A DNA stretch of 64,000 nt from Thysanoteuthis rhombus (GCA_963457665.1 OY735225.1:3945586-4009585); one strand, 5' to 3'; positions 45,168 through 55,759 are shown, counted from the first letter of the stretch. Notes: generated by a model not told the origin, from the sequence alone. Translations and numbers: made by a program.

Positions 45168-45241
45168 GGCCGGTTAGCTCAGTTGGTTAGAGCGTCGTGC
45201 TAATAACGCGAATGTCGTGGGTTCGAGCCCCATACTGGCCA
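45168..45241 (+). tRNA. tRNA-Ile-AAT: tRNA-Ile(AAT)
   Basis: Consensus copy. Confidence 0.97.
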
Positions 45242-45657
45242 AGTGATCTTTTCGAATCGAGTAGACATTATTGGCTCCCTCCAATGCTCAATGATTAGGT
45301 TCGATTGAAAAAATCAATTAAAAAAAAATTACCGCTGGCCCAATAGAACAATAGGTAGAATATGACGAGCATTTCTTTCTACATGTGTGCATGGTGTAAT
45401 GGCCGCCTTCGTGCTATTAGTACATGAATGTGTTTACTGCGATGATGCCCGTCTTTGCTATCAATGTCTCCCTGACTCATATTGACGCAGCTATTACCGT
45501 GGATTTGGATGTTTTTTTCCTGTTCAATGTATGATAAATTCGTTTCTTCTTTTAATCCCTGCATCACAACTTGCTGACTTTATCAAGTGTACGGTGCGCT
45601 GATTTGTCAAGATTTCTTTGTTTGGCTTGATTTCTTTCGAGCAAAACACGCTGAGAA

Positions 45658-45730
45658 GTCCCTGTAGCGCAGGGGATAGCGCGCTGGACTTCTAATCCAG
45701 AGGCCGTGGGTTCGAATCCCACCAGGGATG
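45658..45730 (+). tRNA. tRNA-Arg-TCT: tRNA-Arg(TCT)
   Basis: Consensus copy. Confidence 0.97.
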
Positions 45731-45881
45731 TTTGTATTTTATTTCATTCATCCTATTCAAGCTATAGCAGCCAGCGAACGTTTAGATTCGCTCACTGGAG
45801 GAATGCTTTGCTAGCTTTCCTTTGGAGGTAAATAAGCAACAATAGTCAGTATATATAATATGGGAGCAAAACGAGAGTGTC

Positions 45882-45955
45882 GGCCGGTTAGCTCAGTTGG
45901 TTAGAGCGTCGTGCTAATAACGCGAATGTCGTGGGTTCGAGCCCCATACTGGCCA
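45882..45955 (+). tRNA. tRNA-Ile-AAT: tRNA-Ile(AAT)
   Basis: Consensus copy. Confidence 0.97.
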
Positions 45956-46367
45956 AGTGATCTTTTCGAATCGAGTAGACATTATTGGCTCCCTCCAATG
46001 CTCAATGATTAGGTTCGATTGAAAAAATCGAAAAAAAATTACTGCTGGCCCAATAGAACAATAGGTAGAATATGACGAGCATTTCTTTCTACATGTGTGC
46101 ATGGTGTAATGGCCACCTTCGTGCTATTAGTACATGAATGTGTTTACTGCGATGATGCCCGTCTTTGCTATCAATGTCTCCCTGACTCATATTGACGCAG
46201 CTATTACCGTGGATTTGGATGTTTTTTTCCTGTTCAATGTATGATAAATTCGTTTCTTCTTTTAATCCCTGCATCACAACTTGCTGACTTTATCAAGTGT
46301 ACGGTGCGCTGATTTGTCAAGATTTCTTTGTTTGCCTTGATTTCTTTCGAGCAAAACACGCTGAGAA

Positions 46368-46440
46368 GTCCCTGTAGCGCAGGGGATAGCGCGCTGGACT
46401 TCTAATCCAGAGGCCGTGGGTTCGAATCCCAACAGGGATG
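46368..46440 (+). tRNA. tRNA-Arg-TCT: tRNA-Arg(TCT), T-stem variant
   Basis: C65A; partner of 44944. Confidence 0.92.
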
Positions 46441-46591
46441 TTTGTATTTTATTTCATTCATCCTATTCAAGCTATAGCAGCCAGCGAACGTTTAGATTCG
46501 CTCACTGGAGGAATGCTTTGCTAGCTTTCCTTTGGAGGTAAATAAGCAACAATAGTCAGTATATATAATATGGGAGCGAATCGAAAGTGTC

Positions 46592-46665
46592 GGCCGGTTA
46601 GCTCAGTTGGTTAGAGCGTCGTGCTAATAACGCGAATGTCGTGGGTTCGAGCCCCATACTGGCCA
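46592..46665 (+). tRNA. tRNA-Ile-AAT: tRNA-Ile(AAT)
   Basis: Consensus copy. Confidence 0.97.
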
Positions 46666-47081
46666 AGTGATCTTTTCGAATCGAGTAGACATTATTGGCT
46701 CCCTCCAATGCTCAATGATTAGGTTCGATTGAAAAAATCAATTAAAAAAAAATTACCGCTGGCCCAATAGAACAATAGGTAGAATATGACGAGCATTTCT
46801 TTCTACATGTGTGCATGGTGTAATGGCCGCCTTCGTGCTATTAGTACATGAATGTGTTTACTGCGATGATGCCCGTCTTTGCTATCAATGTCTCCCTGAC
46901 TCATATTGACGCAGCTATTACCGTGGATTTGGATGTTTTTTTCCTGTTCAATGTATGATAAATTCGTTTCTTCTTTTAATCCCTGCATCACAACTTGCTG
47001 ACTTTATCAAGTGTACGGTGCGCTGATTTGTCAAGATTTCTTTGTTTGGCTTGATTTCTTTCGAGCAAAACACGCTGAGAA

Positions 47082-47154
47082 GTCCCTGTAGCGCAGGGGA
47101 TAGCGCGCTGGACTTCTAATCCAGAGGCCGTGGGTTCGAATCCCACCAGGGATG
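47082..47154 (+). tRNA. tRNA-Arg-TCT: tRNA-Arg(TCT)
   Basis: Consensus copy. Confidence 0.97.
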
Positions 47155-47305
47155 TTTGTATTTTATTTCATTCATCCTATTCAAGCTATAGCAGCCAGCG
47201 AACGTTTAGATTCGCTCACTGGAGGAATGCTTTGCTAGCTTTCCTTTGGAGGTAAATAAGCAACAATAGTCAGTATATATAATATGGGAGCAAAACGAGA
47301 GTGTC

Positions 47306-47379
47306 GGCCGGTTAGCTCAGTTGGTTAGAGCGTCGTGCTAATAACGCGAATGTCGTGGGTTCGAGCCCCATACTGGCCA
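47306..47379 (+). tRNA. tRNA-Ile-AAT: tRNA-Ile(AAT)
   Basis: Consensus copy. Confidence 0.97.
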
Positions 47380-47791
47380 AGTGATCTTTTCGAATCGAGT
47401 AGACATTATTGGCTCCCTCCAATGCTCAATGATTAGGTTCGATTGAAAAAATCGAAAAAAAATTACTGCTGGCCCAATAGAACAATAGGTAGAATATGAC
47501 GAGCATTTCTTTCTACATGTGTGCATGGTGTAATGGCCACCTTCGTGCTATTAGTACATGAATGTGTTTACTGCGATGATGCCCGTCTTTGCTATCAATG
47601 TCTCCCTGACTCATATTGACGCAGCTATTACCGTGGATTTGGATGTTTTTTTCCTGTTCAATGTATGATAAATTCGTTTCTTCTTTTAATCCCTGCATCA
47701 CAACTTGCTGACTTTATCAAGTGTACGGTGCGCTGATTTGTCAAGATTTCTTTCTTTGGCTTGATTTCTTTCGAGCAAAACACGCTGAGAA

Positions 47792-47864
47792 GTCCCTGTA
47801 GCGCAGGGGATAGCACGCTGGACTTCTAATCCAGAGGCCGTGGGTTCGAATCCCACCAAGGATG
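47792..47864 (+). tRNA. tRNA-Arg-TCT: tRNA-Arg(TCT), two mismatches
   Basis: G24A (C11-A24) and G68A (C5-A68); the 12249 type without its D-loop change. Confidence 0.88.
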
Positions 47865-48015
47865 TTTGTATTTTATTTCATTCATCCTATTCTAGCTATA
47901 GCAGCCAGCGAACGTTTAGAATTGCTCACTGGAGGAATGCTTTGCTAGCTTTCCTTTGGAGGTAAATAAGCAACAGTAGTCAGTATATATAATATGGGAG
48001 CGAAACGAGAGTGTC

Positions 48016-48089
48016 GGCCGGTTAGCTCAGTTGGTTAGAGCGTCGTGCTAATAACGCGAATGTCGTGGGTTCGAGCCCCATACTGGCCA
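48016..48089 (+). tRNA. tRNA-Ile-AAT: tRNA-Ile(AAT)
   Basis: Consensus copy. Confidence 0.97.
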
Positions 48090-48505
48090 AGTGATCTTTT
48101 GGAATCGAGTAGACATTATTGGCTCCCTCCAATGCTCAATGATTAGGTACGATTGAAAAAATCAATTAAAAAAAAATTACCGCTGGCCCAATAGAACAAT
48201 AGGTAGAATATGACGAGCATTTCTTTCTACATGTGTGCATGGTGTAATGGCCGCCTTCGTGCTATTAGTACATGAATGTGTTTACTGCGATGATGCCCGT
48301 CTTTGCTATCAATGTCTCCCTGACTCATATCGACGCACATATTACCGTGGATTTGGATGTTTTTTTCCTGTTCAATGTATGATAAATTCGTTTCTTCTTT
48401 TAATCCCTGCATCACAACTTGCTGACTTTATCAAGTGTACGGTGCGCTGATTTGTCAAGATTTCTTTGTTTGGCTTGATTTCTTTCGAGCAAAACACGCT
48501 GAGAA

Positions 48506-48578
48506 GTCCCTGTAGCGCAGGGGATAGCGCGCTGGACTTCTAATCCAGAGGCCGTGGGTTCGAATCCCACCAGGGATG
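48506..48578 (+). tRNA. tRNA-Arg-TCT: tRNA-Arg(TCT)
   Basis: Consensus copy. Confidence 0.97.
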
Positions 48579-48729
48579 TTTGTATTTTATTTCATTCATC
48601 CTATTCAAGCTATAGCAGCCAGCGAACGTTTAGATTCGCTCACTGGAGGAATGCTTTGCTAGCTTTCCTTTGGAGGTAAATAAGCAACAATAGTCAGTAT
48701 ATATAATATGGGAGCGAAACGAAAGTGTC

Positions 48730-48803
48730 GGCCGGTTAGCTCAGTTGGTTAGAGCGTCGTGCTAATAACGCGAATGTCGTGGGTTCGAGCCCAATACTGG
48801 CCA
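48730..48803 (+). tRNA. tRNA-Ile-AAT: tRNA-Ile(AAT), T-stem variant
   Basis: C64A gives a G52-A64 mismatch; repeated at 51582. Confidence 0.91.
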
Positions 48804-49219
48804 AGTGATCTTTTCGAATCGAGTAGACATTATTGGCTCCCTCCAATGCTCAATGATTAGGTTCGATTGAAAAAATCAATTAAAAAAAAATTACCGCTGG
48901 CCCAATAGAACAATAGGTAGAATATGACGAGCATTTCTTTCTACATGTGTGCATGGTGTAATGGCCGCCTTCGTGCTATTAGTACATGAATGTGTTTACT
49001 GCGATGATGCCCGTCTTTGCTATCAATGTCTCCCTGACTCATATTGACGCAGCTATTACCGTGGATTTGGATGTTTTTTTCCTGTTCAATGTATGATAAA
49101 TTCGTTTCTTCTTTTAATCCCTGCATCACAACTTGCTGATTTTATCAAGTGTACGGTGCGCTGATTTGTCAAGATTTCTTTGTTTGGCTTGATTTCTTTC
49201 GAGCAAAACACGCTGAGAA

Positions 49220-49292
49220 GTCCCTGTAGCGCAGGGGATAGCGCGCTGGACTTCTAATCCAGAGGCCGTGGGTTCGAATCCCACCAGGGATG
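49220..49292 (+). tRNA. tRNA-Arg-TCT: tRNA-Arg(TCT)
   Basis: Consensus copy. Confidence 0.97.
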
Positions 49293-49443
49293 TTTGTATT
49301 TTATTTCATTCATCCTATTCTAGCTATAGCAGCCAGCGAACGTTTAGAATTGCTCACTGGAGGAATGCGTTGCTAGCTTTCCTTTGGAGGTAAATAAGCA
49401 ACAGTAGTCAGTATATATAATATGGGAGCGAAACAAAAGTGTC

Positions 49444-49517
49444 GGCCGGTTAGCTCAGTTGGTTAGAGCGTCGTGCTAATAACGCGAATGTCGTGGGTTC
49501 GAGCCCCATACTGGCCA
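49444..49517 (+). tRNA. tRNA-Ile-AAT: tRNA-Ile(AAT)
   Basis: Consensus copy. Confidence 0.97.
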
Positions 49518-49929
49518 AGTGATCTTTTGGAATCGAGTAGACATTATTGGCTCCCTCCAATGCTCAATGATTAGGTTCGATTGAAAAAATCGAAAAAAAA
49601 TTACTGCTGGCCCAATAGAACAATAGGTAGAATATGACGAGCATTTCTTTCTACATGTGTGCATGGTGTAATGGCCGCCTTCGTGCTATTAGTACATGAA
49701 TGTGTTTACTGCGATGATGCCCGTCTTTGCTATCAATGTCTCCCTGACTCATATTGACGCAGCTATTACCGTGGATTTGGATGTTTTTTTCCTGTTCAAT
49801 GTATGATAAATTCGTTTCTTCTTTTAATCCCTGCATCACAACTTGCTGACTTTATCAAGTGTACGGTGCGCTGATTTGTCAAGATTTCTTTGTTTGGCTT
49901 GATTTCTTTCGAGGAAAACACGCTGTGAA

Positions 49930-50002
49930 GTCCCTGTAGCGCAGGGGATAGCACGCTGGACTTCTAATTCAGAGGCCGTGGGTTCGAATCCCACCAGGGA
50001 TG
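49930..50002 (+). tRNA. tRNA-Arg-TCT: tRNA-Arg(TCT), two changes
   Basis: G24A (C11-A24 mismatch) and C40T (G30-T40 wobble). Confidence 0.91.
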
Positions 50003-50153
50003 TTTGTATTTTATTTCATTCATCCTATTCTAGCTATAGCAGCCAGCGAACGTTTAGAATTGCTCACTGGAGGAATGCTTTGCTAGCTTTCCTTTGGAGG
50101 TAAATAAGCAACAGTAGTCAGTATATATAATATGGGAGCGAAACGAGAGTGTC

Positions 50154-50227
50154 GGCCGGTTAGCTCAGTTGGTTAGAGCGTCGTGCTAATAACGCGAATG
50201 TCGTGGGTTCGAGCCCCATACTGGCCA
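50154..50227 (+). tRNA. tRNA-Ile-AAT: tRNA-Ile(AAT)
   Basis: Consensus copy. Confidence 0.97.
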
Positions 50228-50643
50228 AGTGATCTTTTCGAATCGAGTAGACATTATTGGCTCCCTCCAATGCTCAATGATTAGGTACGATTGAAAAAAT
50301 CAATTAAAAAAAAATTACCGCTGGCCCAATAGAACAATAGGTAGAATATGACGAGCATTTCTTTCTACATGTGTGCATGGTGTAATGGCCGCCTTCGTGC
50401 TATTAGTACATGAATGTGTTTACTGCGATGATGCCCGTCTTTGCTATCAATGTCTCCCTGACTCATATTGACGCAGCTATTACCGTGGATTTGGATGTTT
50501 TTTTCCTGTTCAATGTATGATAAATTCGTTTCTTCTTTTAATCCCTCCATCACAACTTGCTGACTTTATCAAGTGTACGGTGCGCTGATTTGTCAAGATT
50601 TCTTTCTTTGGCTTGATTTCTTTCGAGCAAAACACGCTGAGAA

Positions 50644-50716
50644 GTCCCTGTAGCGCAGGGGATAGCGCGCTGGACTTCTAATCCAGAGGCCGTGGGTTCG
50701 AATCCCACCAGGGATG
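50644..50716 (+). tRNA. tRNA-Arg-TCT: tRNA-Arg(TCT)
   Basis: Consensus copy. Confidence 0.97.
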
Positions 50717-50867
50717 TTTGTATTTTATTTCATTCATCCTATTCTAGCTATAGCAGCCAGCGAACGTTTAGAATTGCTCACTGGAGGAATGCTTTGCTAG
50801 CTTTCCTTTGGAGGTAAATAAGCAACAGTAGTCAGTATATATAATATGGGAGCGAAACGAGAGTGTC

Positions 50868-50941
50868 GGCCGGTTAGCTCAGTTGGTTAGAGCGTCGTGC
50901 TAATAACGCGAATGTCGTGGGTTCGAGCCCCATACTGGCCA
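50868..50941 (+). tRNA. tRNA-Ile-AAT: tRNA-Ile(AAT)
   Basis: Consensus copy. Confidence 0.97.
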
Positions 50942-51357
50942 AGTGATCTTTTGGAATCGAGTAGACATTATTGGCTCCCTCCAATGCTCAATGATTAGGT
51001 ACGATTGAAAAAATCAATTAAAAAAAAATTACCGCTGGCCCAATAGAACAATAGGTAGAATATGACGAGCATTTCTTTCTACATGTGTGCATGGTGTAAT
51101 GGCCGCCTTCGTGCTATTAGTACATGAATGTGTTTACTGCGATGATGCCCGTCTTTGCTATCAATGTCTCCCTGACTCATATTGACGCAGCTATTACCGT
51201 GGATTTGGATGTTTTTTTCCTGTTCAATGTATGATAAATTCGTTTCTTCTTTTAATCCCTCCATCACAACTTGCTGACTTTATCAAGTGTACGGTGCGCT
51301 GATTTGTCAAGATTTCTTTCTTTGGCTTGATTTCTTTCGAGCAAAACACGCTGAGAA

Positions 51358-51430
51358 GTCCCTGTAGCGCAGGGGATAGCGCGCTGGACTTCTAATCCAG
51401 AGGCCGTGGGTTCGAATCCCACCAGGGATG
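51358..51430 (+). tRNA. tRNA-Arg-TCT: tRNA-Arg(TCT)
   Basis: Consensus copy. Confidence 0.97.
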
Positions 51431-51581
51431 TTTGTATTTTATTTCATTCATCCTATTCAAGCTATAGCAGCCAGCGAACGTTTAGATTCGCTCACTGGAG
51501 GAATGCTTTGCTAGCTTTCCTTTGGAGGTAAATAAGCAACAATAGTCAGTATATATAATATGGGAGCGAAACGAAAGTGTC

Positions 51582-51655
51582 GGCCGGTTAGCTCAGTTGG
51601 TTAGAGCGTCGTGCTAATAACGCGAATGTCGTGGGTTCGAGCCCAATACTGGCCA
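51582..51655 (+). tRNA. tRNA-Ile-AAT: tRNA-Ile(AAT), T-stem variant
   Basis: C64A; partner of 48730. Confidence 0.91.
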
Positions 51656-52071
51656 AGTGATCTTTTCGAATCGAGTAGACATTATTGGCTCCCTCCAATG
51701 CTCAATGATTAGGTTCGATTGAAAAAATCAATTAAAAAAAAATTACCGCTGGCCCAATAGAACAATAGGTAGAATATGACGAGCATTTCTTTCTACATGT
51801 GTGCATGGTGTAATGGCCGCCTTCGTGCTATTAGTACATGAATGTGTTTACTGCGATGATGCCCGTCTTTGCTATCAATGTCTCCCTGACTCATATTGAC
51901 GCAGCTATTACCGTGGATTTGGATGTTTTTTTCCTGTTCAATGTATGATAAATTCGTTTCTTCTTTTAATCCCTGCATCACAACTTGCTGATTTTATCAA
52001 GTGTACGGTGCGCTGATTTGTCAAGATTTCTTTCTTTGGCTTGATTTCTTTCGAGCAAAACACGCTGAGAA

Positions 52072-52144
52072 GTCCCTGTAGCGCAGGGGATAGCGCGCTG
52101 GACTTCTAATCCAGAGGCCGTGGGTTCGAATCCCACCAGGGATG
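52072..52144 (+). tRNA. tRNA-Arg-TCT: tRNA-Arg(TCT)
   Basis: Consensus copy. Confidence 0.97.
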
Positions 52145-52295
52145 TTTGTATTTTATTTCATTCATCCTATTCAAGCTATAGCAGCCAGCGAACGTTTAGA
52201 TTCGCTCACTGGAGGAATGCTTTGCTAGCTTTCCTTTGGAGGTAAATAAGCAACAATAGTCAGTATATATAATATGGGAGCGAAACGAGAGTGTC

Positions 52296-52369
52296 GGCCG
52301 GTTAGCTCAGTTGGTTAGAGCGTCGTGCTAATAACGCGAATGTCGTGGGTTCGAGCCCCATACTGGCCA
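52296..52369 (+). tRNA. tRNA-Ile-AAT: tRNA-Ile(AAT)
   Basis: Consensus copy. Confidence 0.97.
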
Positions 52370-52787
52370 AGTGATCTTTTCGAATCGAGTAGACATTATT
52401 GGCTCCCTCCAATGCTCAATGATTAGGTTCGATTGAAAAAATCAATTAGTAAAAAAAATTACCGCTGGCCCAATAGAACAATAGGTAGAATATGACGAGC
52501 ATTTCTTTCTATATGTGTGCATGGTGTAATGGCCGCTTTCGTGCTATTAGTACATGAATGTGTTTACTGCGATGATGCCCGTCTTTGCTATCAATGTCTC
52601 CCTGACTCAAATTGACGCAGCTATTACCGTGGATTTGGATGTTTTTTTCCTGTTCAATGTATGATAAATTCGTTTCTTCTTTTAATCCCTGCATCACAAC
52701 TTGCTGACTTTATCAAGTGTACGGTGCGCTGATTTGTCAAGATTTCTTTCTTTGGCTTGATTTCTTTCGAGCAAAACACGCTGAGAA

Positions 52788-52860
52788 GTCCCTGTAGCGC
52801 AGGGGATAGCGCGCTGGACTTCTAATCCAGAGGCCGTGGGTTCGAATCCCACCAGGGATG
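52788..52860 (+). tRNA. tRNA-Arg-TCT: tRNA-Arg(TCT)
   Basis: Consensus copy. Confidence 0.97.
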
Positions 52861-53011
52861 TTTGTATTTTATTTCATTCATCCTATTCAAGCTATAGCAG
52901 CCAGCGAACGTTTAGATTCGCTCACTGGAGGAATGCTTTGCTAGCTTTCCTTTGGAGGTAAATAAGCAACAATAGTCAGTATATATAATATGGGAGCGAA
53001 ACGAAAGTGTC

Positions 53012-53085
53012 GGCCGGTTAGCTCAGTTGGTTAGAGCGTCGTGCTAATAACGCGAATGTTGTTGGTTCGAGCCCCATACTGGCCA
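53012..53085 (+). tRNA. tRNA-Ile-AAT: tRNA-Ile(AAT), T-stem variant
   Basis: C49T and G52T (T52-C64 mismatch). Confidence 0.91.
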
Positions 53086-53501
53086 AGTGATCTTTTGGAA
53101 TCGAGTAGACATTATTGGCCCCCTCCAATGCTCAATGATTAGGTTCGATTGAAAAAATCAATTAAAAAAAAATTACCGCTGGCCCAATAGAACAATAGGT
53201 AGAATATGACGAGCATTTCTTTCTACATGTGTGCATGGTGTAATGGCCGCCTTCGTGCTATTAGTACATGAATGTGTTTACTGCGATGATGCCCGTCTTT
53301 GCTATCAATGTCTCCCTGACTCATATTGACGCAGCTATTACCGTGGATTTGGATGTTTTTTTCCTGTTCAATGTATGATAAATTCGTTTCTTCTTTTAAT
53401 CCCTGCATCACAACTTGCTGACTTTATCAAGTGTACGGTGCGCTGATTTGTCAAGATTTCTTTGTTTGGCTTGATTTCTTTCGAGCAAAACACGCTGAGA
53501 A

Positions 53502-53574
53502 GTCCCTGTAGCGCAGGGGATAGCGCGCTGGACTTCTAATCCAGAGGCCGTGGGTTCGAATCCCACCAGGGATG
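53502..53574 (+). tRNA. tRNA-Arg-TCT: tRNA-Arg(TCT)
   Basis: Consensus copy. Confidence 0.97.
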
Positions 53575-53725
53575 TTTGTATTTTATTTCATTCATCCTAT
53601 TCAAGCTATAGCAGCCAGCGAACGTTTAGATTCGCTCACTGGAGGAATGCTTTGCTAGCTTTCCTTTGGAGGTAAATAAGCAACAATAGTCAGTATATAT
53701 AATATGGGAGCGAAACGAAAGTGTC

Positions 53726-53799
53726 GGCCGGTTAGCTCAGTTGGTTAGAGCGTCGTGCTAATAACGCGAATGTCGTGGGTTCGAGCCCCATACTGGCCA
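53726..53799 (+). tRNA. tRNA-Ile-AAT: tRNA-Ile(AAT)
   Basis: Consensus copy. Confidence 0.97.
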
Positions 53800-54216
53800 A
53801 GTGATCTTTTCGAATCGAGTAGACATTATTGGCTCCCTCCAATGCTCGATGATTAGGTTCGATTGAAAAAATCAATTAGAAAAAAAATTACCGCTGGCCC
53901 AATAGAACAATAGGTAGAATATGACGAGCATTTCTTTCTACATGTGTGCATGGTGTAATGGCCGCTTTCGTGCTATTAGTACATGAATGTGTTTACTGCG
54001 ATGATGCCCGTCTTTGCTATCAATGTCTCCCTGACTCATATTGACGCAGCTATTACCGTGGATTTGGATGTTTTTTTCCTGTTCAATGTATGATAAATTC
54101 GTTTCTTCTTTTAATCCCTGCATCACAACTTGCTGATTTTATCAAGTGTACGGTGCGCTGATTTGTCAAGATTTCTTTCTTTGGCTTGATTTCTTTCGAG
54201 CAAAACACGCTGAGAA

Positions 54217-54289
54217 GTCCCTGTAGCGCAGGGGATAGCGCGCTGGACTTCTAATCCAGAGGCCGTGGGTTCGAATCCCACCAGGGATG
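54217..54289 (+). tRNA. tRNA-Arg-TCT: tRNA-Arg(TCT)
   Basis: Consensus copy. Confidence 0.97.
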
Positions 54290-54440
54290 TTTGTATTTTA
54301 TTTCATTCATCCTATTCAAGCTATAGCAGCCAGCGAACGTTTAGATTCGCTCACTGGAGGAATGCTTTGCTAGCTTTCCTTTGGAGGTAAATAAGCAACA
54401 ATAGTCAGTATATATAATATGGGAGCGAAACGAAAGTGTC

Positions 54441-54514
54441 GGCCGGTTAGCTCAGTTGGTTAGAGCGTCGTGCTAATAACGCGAATGTCGTGGGTTCGAG
54501 CCCCATACTGGCCA
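54441..54514 (+). tRNA. tRNA-Ile-AAT: tRNA-Ile(AAT)
   Basis: Consensus copy. Confidence 0.97.
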
Positions 54515-54931
54515 AGTGATCTTTTCGAATCGAGTAGACATTATTGGCTCCCTCCAATGCTCGATGATTAGGTTCGATTGAAAAAATCAATTAGAAAAAA
54601 AATTACCGCTGGCCCAATAGAACAATAGGTAGAATATGACGAGCATTTCTTTCTACATGTGTGCATGGTGTAATGGCCGCTTTCGTGCTATTAGTACATG
54701 AATGTGTTTACTGCGATGATGCCCGTCTTTGCTATCAATGTCTCCCTGACTCATATTGACGCAGCTATTACCGTGGATTTGGATGTTTTTTTCCTGTTCA
54801 ATGTATGATAAATTCGTTTCTTCTTTTAATCCCTGCATCACAACTTGCTGATTTTATCAAGTGTACGGTGCGCTGATTTGTCAAGATTTCTTTCTTTGGC
54901 TTGATTTCTTTCGAGCAAAACACGCTGAGAA

Positions 54932-55004
54932 GTCCCTGTAGCGCAGGGGATAGCGCGCTGGACTTCTAATCCAGAGGCCGTGGGTTCGAATCCCACCAGG
55001 GATG
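54932..55004 (+). tRNA. tRNA-Arg-TCT: tRNA-Arg(TCT), last intact copy
   Basis: Consensus copy. Confidence 0.97.
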
Positions 55005-55155
55005 TTTGTATTTTATTTCATTCATCCTATTCAAGCTATAGCAGCCAGCGAACGTTTAGATTCGCTCACTGGAGGAATGCTTTGCTAGCTTTCCTTTGGA
55101 GGTAAATAAGCAACAATAGTCAGTATATATAATATGGGAGCGAAACGTAAGTGTC

Positions 55156-55229
55156 GGCCGGTTAGCTCAGTTGGTTAGAGCGTCGTGCTAATAACGCGAA
55201 TGTTGTGGGTTCGAGCCCCATACTGGCCA
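55156..55229 (+). tRNA. tRNA-Ile-AAT: tRNA-Ile(AAT), last intact copy
   Basis: C49T only. Confidence 0.96.
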
Positions 55230-55640
55230 AGTGATCTTTTGGAATCGAGTAGACATTATTGGCTCCCTCCAATGCTCAATGATTAGGTTTGATTGAAAAA
55301 ATCGAAAAAAAATTACTGCTGGCCCAATAGAACAATAGGTAGAATATGACGAGCATTTCTTTCTACATGTGTGCATGGTGTAATGGCCGCCTTCGTGCTA
55401 TTAGTACATGAATGTGTTTACTGCGATGATGCCCGTCTTTGCTATCAATGTCTCCCTGACTTATATTGACGCACCTATTACCGTGGATTGGATGTTTTTT
55501 TCCTGTTCAATGTATGATAAATTCGTTTCTTCTTTTAATCCCTCCATCACAACTTGCTGACTTTATCAAGTGTACGGTGCGCTGATTTGTCAAGATTTCT
55601 TTCTTTGGCTTGATTTCTTTCGAGCAAAACACGCTGAGAA

Positions 55641-55712
55641 ATCCCTGTAGCGCAGGGGATAGCGCGCTGGACTTCTAATCCAGAGGCCGTGCTAATAACG
55701 CGAATACTGGCA
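55641..55712 (+). pseudogene. Chimeric tRNA-Arg/tRNA-Ile remnant at the array edge
   Basis: The first 50 nt match tRNA-Arg(TCT) except G1A. At the shared tetramer CGTG (55688-55691) the sequence switches to the anticodon arm of tRNA-Ile (loop CTAATAA, AAT at 55694-55696). It then skips about 20 nt holding the Ile T arm, at a shared AT dinucleotide, and ends in ACTGGCA from the Ile acceptor. There is no B box, so it should not be transcribed. About 300 bp between the Arg and Ile genes are lost at the first junction. Confidence 0.9.
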
Positions 55713-55759
55713 AAGTGATCTTTTGGAATCGAGTAGAATGGCCGCATTCGTGCTATTAG
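55713..55759 (+). repeat. Last fragment of the unit spacer
   Basis: The spacer resumes after the chimeric remnant. It then jumps from the sequence just behind the Ile gene to the segment ATGGCCGC...GCTATTAG, after which no unit homology is seen. Confidence 0.85.

Larger units (their letters stand above)
44665..47512 (+). repeat. Two-unit block repeated in tandem (period 1424 bp)
   Basis: Units at 44665 and 46089 share Arg C65A and a GCGAATCG leader before the Ile gene. Units at 45379 and 46803 share the AGCAAAACGAGAG leader. The two pairs alternate. Confidence 0.8.
1..55759 (+). repeat. Tandem array of tRNA-Arg(TCT)/tRNA-Ile(AAT) units, 707-714 bp each
   Basis: The same unit recurs 78 times with both tRNA genes, plus a degenerate last unit. 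Unit order is: spacer of about 400 bp, tRNA-Arg (73 nt), 151 bp, tRNA-Ile (74 nt). Successive units start 707, 709, 710, 713 or 714 bp apart, with few exceptions. Length classes come from a 7-bp spacer indel just after the Ile gene (AGACATT present or absent) and a 4-bp deletion in the A-rich tract about 80 bp after the Ile gene. Units differ by a few percent or less by eye. No mobile element interrupts the array. The window starts inside a unit, so the left end is not seen. All tRNA genes are on the plus strand. Confidence 0.98.

Noticed and set aside
1..55759. CRISPR array, bacterial rRNA spacer tRNAs, or a mitochondrial tRNA cluster
   Set aside because: The repeat unit is 0.7 kb with near-identical spacers. 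The tRNAs are eukaryotic cytosolic type with pol III boxes and no encoded CCA, and no rRNA is present.
1..55759. 5S rRNA or snRNA genes hidden in the spacer
   Set aside because: No 5S internal control region or snRNA-like segment was seen in the long or short spacer.
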